DNA of 64,000 nucleotides from Roseihalotalea indica (lineage in GTDB: Bacteria; Bacteroidota; Bacteroidia; Cytophagales; Cyclobacteriaceae). The notes under the pieces are model-generated. The model searched no databases. It was not told the origin of the DNA and saw only the letters and a program-made list of their open reading frames with translations. Positions 34,933 to 43,964 of this stretch are shown piece after piece (the first letter of the stretch is position 1; each line of letters begins with the position of its first letter). The stretch is from the NCBI RefSeq assembly GCF_022458895.1, contig NZ_JAINFL010000002.1, positions 372,001 through 436,000 on the forward strand, read 5' to 3'. Made by a program: the position numbers and the translations under genes.

Positions 34933-36318
34933 ATGCGCTGGCTATGGTGGTTTGTGGTGGGTACTGGTCTGTGGATGGCTGCCTGTACTCCCGAAGAAGA
35001 GATTATTACCGATGATCCGTCGGTGAAACTCTATTTCAGCCAGGATACTATTCAGTTTGATACATTATTTTCTACCCTGGGCAGTACCTCTCAGATACTT
35101 AAAGTATATAATCCCAGCCAAAACGCCGTTACAATCTCTTCTATTGAAACAGGCACCGGTAGCAATTCTCCTTATACAATATACATTAACGGACAACCGG
35201 GGCGACGATTTGAAAATACTCGTTTACTGGGGGGGGATAGTTTGTATGTGATGGTAGAGGTGCTCATTGACCCTCAGAATCAAAATCTGCCCTTTCTGGT
35301 AAAAGACTCCCTAGTATTTCAGGTCAATAGTAACCAGCAAGATGTTAAATTGGAAGCCTGGGGGCAGGACGCGCATTTTCATAGAAGCTGGATCATTATG
35401 CAGGACACTACATTGCGAAGCGAAAGACCCTTCGTTATTCTGGATTCTCTCTGGATTAACCCGAACGTAACCGTTACGGTTGACTCAGGAGCGCATTTCT
35501 TTTTCGACAATGGAGCTTTTGCTTTGGTCAATGGGACGCTTCAAACCTTAGGAACAATAAATGCGCCAGTGGTTTTTCGTAATATCCGTACCGATGGCGC
35601 TTATGATAATGCTTTCGGCCAGTGGGAAGGGCTCATATTTACCTATCTCAGTCAAAATAATTTATTTCAATATACTAATGTACACAATGCGATTAATGGC
35701 ATTCTTATAAACACTCCTGATGCCGATACTATTCCTAACCTTACGTTGGCCAACTGTGTTATAAAGAATATGGCAGGCTACGGCATTGCGGCTATTGGAG
35801 CCGACATAGATGTTTATAATACCTTAATACACGATTGCATTCTTGGGGCAGCTTATAATGTAGGACGAGGGTATTACCGGTATCAACACTGCACTTTTGA
35901 TAATACTAATTTAAATTTAAAATATAGGTATCAGCGCGATGAAGATTGGGTTTCGGTAGCCTTTGCCGATACTACTACCTCATTAGATTATACAGCCTCG
36001 CCCCACGCATTTTATGGAGAATTAACAAATAGTATTGTCTGGGGAGATATGGATGAAGAACTGGCGACTGCTCAAATTTTTGAGGAGGGCGTTTTTCGTA
36101 TTAACACAAACTTAATCAAAGGTTCAAAAGATAAGATAGAAGGAAATATCTATAATGAAGACCCTTTGTTTGTGGACCCCGTTATCGCCCGTTATGAGTT
36201 GGATAGCCTATCTCCCGCCATTGATCGCGGCATCAATACTTTCATTACAAAGGATCTAGCCGGTAATGTCCGGGACGAAACTCCTGACCTGGGAGTTTAT
36301 GAATACAGTAAACCGTAA
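34933..36318 (+). CDS. Lipoprotein with right-handed parallel beta-helix
   Basis: A 461-residue lipoprotein. The signal peptide ends in a lipobox (GLWMAAC, cysteine at about residue 18 from the ATG at 34933). An upstream TTG at 34924 would add only three residues. After an N-terminal Ig-like region ('LFSTLGSTSQILKVYNPSQN') comes a beta-helix region (about residues 165-400) with hydrophobic short coils such as 'VTVDSGAHFFFDNGAF', 'LANCVIKNMAGYGIAAIGA' and 'DVYNTLIHDCILGAAYN'. The end 'LAGNVRDETPDLGVYEY' resembles the choice-of-anchor-Q type terminus. It lies directly after prfA and before yjbQ. It likely sits at the outer membrane, with unknown ligand. Confidence 0.75.
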   Translation: MRWLWWFVVGTGLWMAACTPEEEIITDDPSVKLYFSQDTIQFDTLFSTLGSTSQILKVYNPSQNAVTISSIETGTGSNSPYTIYINGQPGRRFENTRLLGGDSLYVMVEVLIDPQNQNLPFLVKDSLVFQVNSNQQDVKLEAWGQDAHFHRSWIIMQDTTLRSERPFVILDSLWINPNVTVTVDSGAHFFFDNGAFALVNGTLQTLGTINAPVVFRNIRTDGAYDNAFGQWEGLIFTYLSQNNLFQYTNVHNAINGILINTPDADTIPNLTLANCVIKNMAGYGIAAIGADIDVYNTLIHDCILGAAYNVGRGYYRYQHCTFDNTNLNLKYRYQRDEDWVSVAFADTTTSLDYTASPHAFYGELTNSIVWGDMDEELATAQIFEEGVFRINTNLIKGSKDKIEGNIYNEDPLFVDPVIARYELDSLSPAIDRGINTFITKDLAGNVRDETPDLGVYEYSKP

Positions 36319-36321
36319 CCT

Positions 36322-36750
36322 ATGCAATTCTTTCAACAAGAAATTCGCTTACCCTCTTATCCTCGAGGTTTTCATTTAATTACTTCTAAAATTGAAGAAG
36401 AGTTTGAGTCACTACGGCAGATAAAAGCTGGTATCCTGCATGTGTTCATTCAACACACCTCGGCTAGTCTGACTATTAATGAAAATGCTGATCCCACAGT
36501 GCGAGGGGATTTTGAGCGGCATATGAACAAAATGGTGCCAGAGAATGCATCCTACTATGAGCATACTTTAGAAGGATCTGATGATATGCCCGCGCATATC
36601 AAAGCCTCGCTTATGGGCAGCAGTGTATCGGTACCCATTACCAACGGGCGGCTTAATGTAGGTACCTGGCAGGGAATTTACCTCTGCGAACATCGAGATC
36701 ATGGCGGCTCTCGCAGGTTAGTCCTTACTGCTTATGGAGAAGTAGGCTAA
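36322..36750 (+). CDS. YjbQ family protein (secondary thiamine-phosphate synthase)
   Basis: A 142-residue protein covering the whole YjbQ/UPF0047 domain: 'GILHVFIQHTSASLTINENA', 'DPTVRGDFERHMNKMVPE', 'MPAHIKASLMGSSVSVPI' and 'GTWQGIYLCEHRDHGG'. The conserved histidines and the GTWQGIYL(C)E stretch form the active site region. Family members have weak thiamine-phosphate synthase activity, but the cellular role is uncertain. It begins 4 bp after the lipoprotein gene and is clearly in one transcript with it and prfA. Confidence 0.9.
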   Translation: MQFFQQEIRLPSYPRGFHLITSKIEEEFESLRQIKAGILHVFIQHTSASLTINENADPTVRGDFERHMNKMVPENASYYEHTLEGSDDMPAHIKASLMGSSVSVPITNGRLNVGTWQGIYLCEHRDHGGSRRLVLTAYGEVG

Positions 36751-36831
36751 ACGGAGACTGAAGATGGAAGAAAGGAGTCGGCAGAGCGAATAATCAAAGA
36801 ACACAAACAATTTAGCCATTCAACAATCATC

Positions 36832-37731
36832 TCAATTATTCTTACTGGCATCAAATAGCTTTTTCTTCTCTTCGCGGGTTAGGCTATCATAGCCGCTGTC
36901 GGATATCTTATCCAGAATAGCATCAATCTCATCTTGCTTGGTGGGATAGGCAGCGGTTGGCTTAGAGCGGCCGTTGGTCTTCTTCTGACTGCGATAGGTA
37001 ACTTTTACTTTCGGTTGTCGGACAAAAAAGCTTTTCACAAAAGTGGTGAATTGCGTAACAGGTTTCCCCAGATCGTTACCTCGCTGCAATTGTTTTATAA
37101 ACAGAAAGCCTAAACCAGCCCCGGCCAGGTGGGCTAAATCTCCGCCTGCATTTGGGCCGGCTGCCCCGGCAAACGAAACGATCACATAAAATAAAGCGAT
37201 GTACTTAATGCGGACAGGGCCTAATAAAATGAGAGGAATAGAGTAATTAGGCATAAATGTAGCCGCGCCAACTACCACCGCATAAACTCCCGCCGAAGCT
37301 CCCAACATCTCTGAAGTAGCAATACGGTCGGAAAAATAAGGAATCAGGTTATAAATCAGAATGTAGAAAACGCCTCCAACCAGTCCGCCCAATACATACA
37401 GATTGACCACTTTTTCATCACCCAGAAACTCAGAAATAATTCTGCCGAACCAATAGAGAAACAACAGATTAAAGAGAATGTGAAAGAACCCTTCGTGCGT
37501 AAAAAAGTAGGTAATAAGCGTCCAGGGTTGATAAATAAACTTTCCTAAATCAGCGGGCAGAGTAAGCTGGTCTACAATGGTATGATATAAGTTGCTGGCG
37601 CCAGACAAAGTCAGCACCACGCTAAGGAAAAGTAGCACTAAAAATATGATCAGGTTGATCACGATTATCTGCATCAGCCCATTGTTGGGGCGTTGAAATG
37701 CATGCTTTAGTTCATCTAAAATATTATTCAT
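36832..37731 (-). CDS. Rhomboid family intramembrane serine protease (second of tandem pair)
   Basis: A 299-residue protein with about six or seven membrane helices. The catalytic serine is in 'EMLGASAGVYAVVVGAATFM' (GxSx) and the histidine in 'NAGGDLAHLAGAGLGFLF', the Ser-His dyad of rhomboids. 'FFHILFNLLFLYWFGRI' is the conserved HxxxN helix. The C-terminal 70 residues are basic, cytoplasmic and probably disordered ('KVTYRSQKKTNGRSKP'). It lies 13 bp downstream of a second rhomboid gene that is itself next to mutL, forming a conserved Bacteroidetes arrangement. The substrate is unknown. Confidence 0.9.
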   Translation of the reverse strand: MNNILDELKHAFQRPNNGLMQIIVINLIIFLVLLFLSVVLTLSGASNLYHTIVDQLTLPADLGKFIYQPWTLITYFFTHEGFFHILFNLLFLYWFGRIISEFLGDEKVVNLYVLGGLVGGVFYILIYNLIPYFSDRIATSEMLGASAGVYAVVVGAATFMPNYSIPLILLGPVRIKYIALFYVIVSFAGAAGPNAGGDLAHLAGAGLGFLFIKQLQRGNDLGKPVTQFTTFVKSFFVRQPKVKVTYRSQKKTNGRSKPTAAYPTKQDEIDAILDKISDSGYDSLTREEKKKLFDASKNN

Positions 37732-37743
37732 GGCCTACTACTG

Positions 37744-38550
37744 CTAGTAAAATGCATCGCGTTTATCCTTCCATATTTTCAGCAAAATGAAAGCAAACAA
37801 CATACCACCTAAGTGGGCGAAGTGAGCTACATTATCACCGGGGTTGCGAGAGAAACCTGCCCACAACTCATATAATCCATAAAACAAAACAAAGTACTTT
37901 GCTTTAATTGGAAAAGGAAAAAACAGTAAAAATAATTCGGTGTTAGGAAACAACAGCCCAAAGGCCATCAAAATTCCGAAAACCGCTCCGGAAGCCCCCA
38001 CCATCGGGATATTCGCTTTGCTCTGGACAATCTCCCGCACCAATTGTCTGCTTTGATTCACGTATGAGCTACTGTTGGGGTTGTCGTAAAAACCATCAAC
38101 CAATGTTTTTATTTGCTCGCTTCCCCGGTAGGCAAACTCGGCTTCTTCCAGCACAAAAGTGGATAAGCGATCGGGAGTGGTTTCTTCCAGCACCCGCTCA
38201 GCGGCCTGCTCCAGTTGGTTGACCTCATAATAATTGATTGCCGAATACAGCAAGCTGGCTCCCAAGCCGGTTACCAGATAGAAAATCAGAAACCGCTGGC
38301 TACCCCACACTCTTTCCAGCAGTGGCCCGAAGATAAAGAGCGCAAACATGTTACCGAACAGGTGAAACAAGCTACCGTGAATGAACAGATGGGTAATAAA
38401 CTGATACGGGCGGAATGATTCTGCGTGGATGTAACGCAACCCGAAGAGGTTGACAAATAACTGGTCAGAGAATACTAGCGACTGTATGGCGAAAATCGCA
38501 ATATTAATGATCAGGAGGTTTTTAACAGTGGGGGTAAGGTTGCCGAACAT
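37744..38550 (-). CDS. Rhomboid family intramembrane serine protease (first of tandem pair)
   Basis: A 268-residue rhomboid. The serine lies in 'MVGASGAVFGILMAFGLLFP' (GASG), the histidine in 'NVAHFAHLGGMLFAFILL', and 'LFHLFGNMFALFIFGPLLER' is the HxxxN helix with the following GxxLE-type turn. A polar insert between helices (about residues 104-150, glutamate-rich) is unusual in length and likely faces the periplasm. It is 1 bp from mutL's stop codon and 13 bp before the second rhomboid gene on the same strand, so the three genes form one operon with mutL first. Confidence 0.9.
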   Translation of the reverse strand: MFGNLTPTVKNLLIINIAIFAIQSLVFSDQLFVNLFGLRYIHAESFRPYQFITHLFIHGSLFHLFGNMFALFIFGPLLERVWGSQRFLIFYLVTGLGASLLYSAINYYEVNQLEQAAERVLEETTPDRLSTFVLEEAEFAYRGSEQIKTLVDGFYDNPNSSSYVNQSRQLVREIVQSKANIPMVGASGAVFGILMAFGLLFPNTELFLLFFPFPIKAKYFVLFYGLYELWAGFSRNPGDNVAHFAHLGGMLFAFILLKIWKDKRDAFY

Positions 38551-38551
38551 G

Positions 38552-40441
38552 CTATCGGTTGGTAAAAAAGGTCGCTATTTTTTCTAATTCTAGTATATAA
38601 AACGTTTTACGGCCATCGGGGGCATAGTCAGACTGAATACAACCGAACAGGCGATCTATCAATGCCCGCATTTCTTCTTCATTCAGTTTTTGCCCTGGCT
38701 TCATAGACATTCGCTTGGCAATAGAACGGGCCATATTATCCCGCCGGCTCAGGGTCAGTTTTTCTTGATTGTTCTTATATTGCTCCAAAATGCCTTCTAA
38801 TACTTCCTGCTCGGTTCCGGTTTTTACATCTGGTGGCACACCATTAATTACCAGTGTGTTATTGCCTGTAGCCGTAAATATAAAGCCCATCGCCCGGATC
38901 TCCTCATCCAATTCCTGAATCAGTGCCATATCGGATGGATGCAGTTGAATGGTCTGAGGGAACAGGGATTGTTGCGAAACGGCCGACTTTTTCTCCAACG
39001 CTAACGAATATTGTTCAAATAAGATGCGTTCGTGGGCCGCTTGCTGGTCAATCAGCATGATACCGGACTTTACATGGACGGCTACGTAAGTATGATGAAT
39101 CTGGAAGGGCGGGTCACTGGCGGCTTTCTTTTCCGACTCCAGAAACATCTCGCCCCGGTGAGGCATACGGTTTACTGCACTTTGCAACGTTAGTGGCGGC
39201 TCCGGTTTTTCCGGTTCATCAGAAGGTGTCGCTGGATCTTCCGGAAAATCAAAGTGAGATTTTTCATCCGATGACTGATATAATGATTCCCAGTGCTCCA
39301 GATTAGACTGTTTGTTGGTATCAGCGCTTTTAAATGACTTATACTCCTTCAGGTTTAAGCGAGAGGGAATGGTGGTCGTTTCAGTAGGAGGAGGAGTAGA
39401 TGAAGATGGGAAGATGGCAAAATGGTTATCCTCATCAAAAACTGGGGTAACCAGGTTGGTCCCTAGGGTACGTTTTACAGCAGCCCGCACAATAGCGTAT
39501 ACTGTGCGCTCATCTGAAAACTTTATTTCTGTTTTAGTAGGGTGTACATTTACATCAATATGTTGCGGGTCAATTTCTAAAAACAGCGTATAAAACGGAA
39601 AACTGTCTTCCGGCAACATAGCCTCGTAGGCACTCATTACGGCATGATGCAGATAGCTACTTTTAATATATCGATAATTGACAAAGAAAAACTGCTCGCC
39701 TCGGGTCCGCTTGTTAAATTCTGGTTTTCCTACAAACCCCTGTACTCGCACATGGGGTGTTTCCTCATCGCAGGGTAGCAGTGCTTGAGAGTCGGCATTA
39801 TTAAATAAAGCATTGATACGAGCGGCCAGCGAGCCAGCCGGTAGATTGTACATTTCGGTATCACCCTGAAAGCAGCGAAAGCTGAGGTCGGGGCGGGCCA
39901 GAGCAACCCGGTAAAACTCATCCATGATATGCCGGAGCTCTACCGAATTGGATTTTAAAAAGCTACGCCGGGCCGGAATGTTATAAAACAGATTTTTGAC
40001 ACTAATATTGGTTCCATTTGGGCCGGTGGCTAGCTCATTGCGTTTAAAGCTGGAACCTTCCATCACAATACGGGTGGCTAGCTCGTCCTCTTCCCGGCGG
40101 GTCAACAATTCTACCTGCGCTACCGCCGCAATAGAAGCCAGCGCTTCTCCCCGAAAGCCCAGGGTGTGGATGTTATAGATATCTTCTGTCTGGCGGATTT
40201 TTGAGGTAGCATGTCGTTCAAAGCACATGCGGGCATCTGATGGGCTCATCCCCTTCCCATTGTCAATGACCTGGATTAATCCTTTCCCAGCATCTTTCAC
40301 TACCAAACTAATTGACGTGCTTTCGGCATCTATCGCATTCTCTATCAACTCTTTCACCACCGAAGCAGGTCTTTGCACGACTTCCCCGGCAGCAATCTGG
40401 TTGGCAATAGCGTCCGGAAGAAGTTGGATTATATCAGACAT
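38552..40441 (-). CDS. mutL: DNA mismatch repair protein MutL
   Basis: A 629-residue GHKL ATPase. The N-terminal motifs are 'IAAGEVVQRPASVVKELIEN' (Asn for Mg), 'DNGKGMSPSDARMCFERHAT' and 'GFRGEALASIAAVAQVELLT'. A low-complexity linker (about 345-430, rich in S, P, T, E) leads to the C-terminal dimerisation domain. There the endonuclease motif DQHA(x)2E(x)4E appears as 'DQQAAHERILFE' (D465), with Gln for the His. The C-terminal CPHGRP-like motif is 'YAPDGRKT'. MutL couples MutS to excision. It is the first gene of the mutL-rhomboid-rhomboid operon and overlaps nothing. Confidence 0.96.
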   Translation of the reverse strand: MSDIIQLLPDAIANQIAAGEVVQRPASVVKELIENAIDAESTSISLVVKDAGKGLIQVIDNGKGMSPSDARMCFERHATSKIRQTEDIYNIHTLGFRGEALASIAAVAQVELLTRREEDELATRIVMEGSSFKRNELATGPNGTNISVKNLFYNIPARRSFLKSNSVELRHIMDEFYRVALARPDLSFRCFQGDTEMYNLPAGSLAARINALFNNADSQALLPCDEETPHVRVQGFVGKPEFNKRTRGEQFFFVNYRYIKSSYLHHAVMSAYEAMLPEDSFPFYTLFLEIDPQHIDVNVHPTKTEIKFSDERTVYAIVRAAVKRTLGTNLVTPVFDEDNHFAIFPSSSTPPPTETTTIPSRLNLKEYKSFKSADTNKQSNLEHWESLYQSSDEKSHFDFPEDPATPSDEPEKPEPPLTLQSAVNRMPHRGEMFLESEKKAASDPPFQIHHTYVAVHVKSGIMLIDQQAAHERILFEQYSLALEKKSAVSQQSLFPQTIQLHPSDMALIQELDEEIRAMGFIFTATGNNTLVINGVPPDVKTGTEQEVLEGILEQYKNNQEKLTLSRRDNMARSIAKRMSMKPGQKLNEEEMRALIDRLFGCIQSDYAPDGRKTFYILELEKIATFFTNR

Positions 40442-40494
40442 AAAAAATGAACCCTTCCCGTATTAATAAAAAGAAACAAACGGCAACCCCTCGT

Positions 40495-40860
40495 TCACTC
40501 AGGAGACTGTCTTCGTTTGCCCGAAATTTGTTTGAATCGAAAATATACGTAAATCGGTACAACCAGCAAAAGAATATAGAAGATGTCGTTCCCAAAATAC
40601 AAATAACCAAAAATGAAGATGAATAAGGCCGCCATGATAATCGCCTGAAGCATATTAGAGCTTCGGGTGGCGCTGGCCCGCCGAGCAAAAGCACCATGAA
40701 AACCTGACGACAAGCCGGAAGAAGGACTGGAGTGTTGGCGCAATTCTTGCTTTATGCGAGATGTCCGTTCCTCAATATCCTCCTTAACTGGGTCGTAATA
40801 ACGAGGTTCAAAACTAAATTTCCTATAATTGGGAAGTCGGGTTAGCGAAGGAATTCTCAT
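40495..40860 (-). CDS. Small membrane protein of unknown function
   Basis: A 121-residue protein with a charged N-terminus (about residues 1-40, 'YDPVKEDIEERTSRIKQEL'), a Ser/Gly-rich stretch ('RQHSSPSSGLSSGFHGAFAR') and two close membrane helices ('IIMAALFIFIFGYLYFG' and 'YILLLVVPIYVYFRF') before a short basic tail. Similar small proteins are often found upstream of mutL in Bacteroidetes genomes, and here it is 53 bp upstream on the same strand. Both ends are probably in the cytoplasm. No function is known. Confidence 0.65.
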   Translation of the reverse strand: MRIPSLTRLPNYRKFSFEPRYYDPVKEDIEERTSRIKQELRQHSSPSSGLSSGFHGAFARRASATRSSNMLQAIIMAALFIFIFGYLYFGNDIFYILLLVVPIYVYFRFKQISGKRRQSPE

Positions 40861-40935
40861 AAATTTTATTAATTAGAAGAAAGCTGCACTAAACAACAGT
40901 CTGTCTTGTTTGAAAGGTATCAGAAGAACGCCCTC

Positions 40936-43875
40936 ATGCCAAAAAAAGTTTATGCGCTTCTCTTTTCGGTGGTAGTACTGTTGCCGACCTTCGTTACAGG
41001 TCAGCCCGGCCCCTCTCATTCTGATAAAACTCCTCCTGGTATATCCGGCGAAGGTGCTGAAGAAGATTCTGGCAACGTACTGGAACGGGTACCTCAGCAG
41101 CAATGGATTACTCAAATAATGGATACGCTAACCGTAGAAGAGAAAATCAGCCAACTGATGTTCTTGCCGGTGTATTCTACCTCAGACAGCCAGTATGCCC
41201 AAGATATGGAATATTTGGCACGAACCCACCCCCTGGGTGGAATCATTTTCTACGAAGGGCAACTTAATCCTCTGAAACATCAAATTAAACAACTGCAAAA
41301 GGCAAGCAGTATTCCTTTACTGATGGGCCTTAATGCTGAACAAGGTTTAGGCACAACGTTAGATTCTGCCTGGACGTACCCCCGATTGCAAACGCTGGGA
41401 GCAATCAAAGATATGGACCATCTTCAGCAGGTAGGTGCTTCGGTAGCTCGGCAGTGTCGCTCGGTGGGTATCCATCTTAATTTCTCGCCTATCATTTCGG
41501 TAGGGCATAATGGAAAAGAATACACCGTTGGAAGTAGCTTTAGTGATCAGCCGATGAGCGGGCTACAGCGAGGGTTGGCCTATATGGAAGGACTTGAAAA
41601 ATACGGAGTGGTTCCCTTTTTTCAACGTATATCTACTGGGACAACAGCCCAACAAAGCACGAAGGCCCCTTCTCTACGGGGGACAATGGTAGCACATCTG
41701 GGTGAAATTAAGATGCAGGATGTGCCTCCGGCCAGTACGTTACAACCTACGAGAACGGGCCCTATTTTATTAGAGCAGGCGCTTCAGTTAGAGGGGCTAG
41801 TATTCTCGGAGCCATTATCCGAACAAAAAACAACGGGTTCAACGGGAAGTAGTTTGGGGGTGAATGCCCTACAGGCTGGTAACGATGTGCTTTTCGCCCC
41901 TAAAGATGTACCGGGTACTATCCGAGAAATTAGTCAGGCTATTGCAATGGGTAGGTTAGATGAGGAAATCATCAACCGAAAAGTAGCGAAGGTGCTACGG
42001 CTTAAATACCAGATGGGCATGGATACTCGTGCACTTCCAGACTCCGTTCAGGAAGATCTGTCTCCTCTGTATTATTCTCCCCGTTTGTTAAAGCAGCAAA
42101 TTTTTGAGCAGGCCGCTACCCTAGTGCGTAATGAAAAAGGAGTAATTCCTTTTCAAGTACTGGACACCGCCAACTTTGCCTCTCTTTCTATTACTGACGA
42201 TCCGGAGCACTCGGCTTATTTTCAGGACTACCTCAACCGCTATACTTCATTTACCCATTATACAATTCCTAAAACCTCTGAAAGGTTTGATTACGAGAAA
42301 ACCTACGACCGCCTGCGCCGCTATGATCAGGTAATTGTGGCTATTCACGAAGCTGATTTCGCTAGCAGCCGGGTATTACCTAAAAAGACATTAGCTTTTC
42401 TTAAGTTCTTACACGAAGAGACCAATGTCACTATCGTATTTTTCGGCGCCCCTGAACGGTTGACAAATTTTGCCCGCTTCAATACGCTGGTTTGCGCTTA
42501 CGAGAGTGATTCTTTATCTCAGAAAGTAGTACCTCAGTTGTTATTTGGAGCCATTGCCGCCCAAGGGCAGCTTCCGGTACGCGTTTCCGATGCATTAACC
42601 AATGGTGCTGGCATCACCACCCAACCCCTACAACGACTACGTTATTCATTTCCCGAAGAGGTGTTAATCAATCCCGATTCACTATATCATATTGATTCAT
42701 TGGCTCGTTGGGCTATTCAGGAAAAGATGACACCCGGCTGCCAGGTATTGGTAGCCCGGCGTGGTTCGGTTATTTATCAGAAGTCATACGGTTATCAGAC
42801 CTATGACTCCCTGGCTCCCATTACAAACGAAACCATTTATGATATTGCTTCGGTTACAAAAGTAGCAGCTACTTTACAGGCGGCAATGCTACTTCATTCG
42901 CAGGGAGCCTTTTCGTTGGATGATCAGTTTTCTTATTACTTACCGGAACTGAAAAGAACGAATAAAGAGCATATTACTATTCGGGAGGCACTGCTGCACC
43001 GAGCCGGTCTGCGCTCATTTATTCCCTTCTGGCAACTTACCACCGACCGGGATGGCCTTAACCCCGAGCTGTATCGCTCTCATCCCGAACAGAACTTCAC
43101 CAACCAGATTACGGTAGGGTTATATGGTACCCCTACCCTGAAGGACTCAGTATGGAGTTGGACAATACAGTCGGACTTACGGAGATACCGGGGGCGAGCA
43201 CCCTCCTGGAAACCCACATACAATTATCGCTATAGCGACCTGGGATTTTATATGCTTCATCAGCTGATTGAGCGCGTAACCGACCAGCCTATGGATGAGT
43301 TCCTGGCTCAAAATATTTATGATCCTCTGGGGTTGCGTACGTTGCAATACCGGCCTTTGTGCCAGTTTTCTCAAGAGCAGATCGCTCCTACCGAAGAAGA
43401 TACTCACTTCCGCAATACTTTAGTGCAAGGTACGGTACATGATGAAGGAGCTGCCTTGAACGGTGGTGTAGCGGGGCATGCCGGAATATTCAGTGATGCC
43501 AATGATCTGGCTATTCTGATGCAGATGAACTTACAGAATGGTTACTACGGTGGACAACATTATTTTCCCTGGGGCACCGTAGAAATGTTTAGTAAACGTC
43601 CGTATAACGACAGTCGGCGAGGTTTAGGCTGGGATAAGCCCGAGCATCTGCACGATGGCGGTCCTACTGCTCCGGAGGCTTCTTTATCATCGTTTGGACA
43701 CCTTGGCTTTACCGGCACATCGGTCTGGGTAGACCCCAAATATGATCTGGTGTATGTGTTTCTGTCAAACCGGGTACATCCTAGTGCTCGAAATACCAAA
43801 CTTCTTACCGAAGGGATACGTACAAAGATACAATCGGTCGTTTACCAGGCGATGCAGGACTACGAGGGGCGCTAG
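40936..43875 (+). CDS. GH3-like domain fused to a beta-lactamase-type serine hydrolase
   Basis: A 979-residue exported protein. The signal peptide (about 1-22, 'LFSVVVLLPTFVTGQ') fixes the ATG at 40936 rather than the TTG at 40906. Residues about 60-380 are a GH3 (NagZ-like) domain. Residues about 390-560 resemble the linker and GH3 C-terminal layer. Residues about 590-979 are a class C beta-lactamase-like domain with S-V-T-K (SxxK) in 'YDIASVTKVAATLQAAM', Y-S-D in 'YNYRYSDLGFYM' and H-A-G in 'GGVAGHAGIFSDANDL'. The GH3 catalytic motifs are lost: KHFPGHG is absent and TDA(L/M)xM reads 'FSEPLS'. It probably acts on or binds cell-wall peptides or glycans with only the serine hydrolase active. 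Confidence 0.85.
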   Translation: MPKKVYALLFSVVVLLPTFVTGQPGPSHSDKTPPGISGEGAEEDSGNVLERVPQQQWITQIMDTLTVEEKISQLMFLPVYSTSDSQYAQDMEYLARTHPLGGIIFYEGQLNPLKHQIKQLQKASSIPLLMGLNAEQGLGTTLDSAWTYPRLQTLGAIKDMDHLQQVGASVARQCRSVGIHLNFSPIISVGHNGKEYTVGSSFSDQPMSGLQRGLAYMEGLEKYGVVPFFQRISTGTTAQQSTKAPSLRGTMVAHLGEIKMQDVPPASTLQPTRTGPILLEQALQLEGLVFSEPLSEQKTTGSTGSSLGVNALQAGNDVLFAPKDVPGTIREISQAIAMGRLDEEIINRKVAKVLRLKYQMGMDTRALPDSVQEDLSPLYYSPRLLKQQIFEQAATLVRNEKGVIPFQVLDTANFASLSITDDPEHSAYFQDYLNRYTSFTHYTIPKTSERFDYEKTYDRLRRYDQVIVAIHEADFASSRVLPKKTLAFLKFLHEETNVTIVFFGAPERLTNFARFNTLVCAYESDSLSQKVVPQLLFGAIAAQGQLPVRVSDALTNGAGITTQPLQRLRYSFPEEVLINPDSLYHIDSLARWAIQEKMTPGCQVLVARRGSVIYQKSYGYQTYDSLAPITNETIYDIASVTKVAATLQAAMLLHSQGAFSLDDQFSYYLPELKRTNKEHITIREALLHRAGLRSFIPFWQLTTDRDGLNPELYRSHPEQNFTNQITVGLYGTPTLKDSVWSWTIQSDLRRYRGRAPSWKPTYNYRYSDLGFYMLHQLIERVTDQPMDEFLAQNIYDPLGLRTLQYRPLCQFSQEQIAPTEEDTHFRNTLVQGTVHDEGAALNGGVAGHAGIFSDANDLAILMQMNLQNGYYGGQHYFPWGTVEMFSKRPYNDSRRGLGWDKPEHLHDGGPTAPEASLSSFGHLGFTGTSVWVDPKYDLVYVFLSNRVHPSARNTKLLTEGIRTKIQSVVYQAMQDYEGR

Positions 43876-43884
43876 GGAAGCACT

Positions 43885-43935
43885 GAGAACATGCGTTCCG
43901 AGAACGGTTGTTATGAGAATATACGTTCGGAGAAC
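43885..43935. repeat. Two tandem 21-bp repeats upstream of bshA
   Basis: Two 21-bp copies (43885-43905 and 43915-43935) share 18 of 21 positions with a 30-bp period, and each contains GTTC-3bp-GAAC. They lie in the 89-bp gap between the GH3/beta-lactamase gene and bshA, where an operator for the bshA promoter would be expected. Confidence 0.5.
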
Positions 43936-43964
43936 AATCTTTTTGACTATACTGTTATTTTTCC

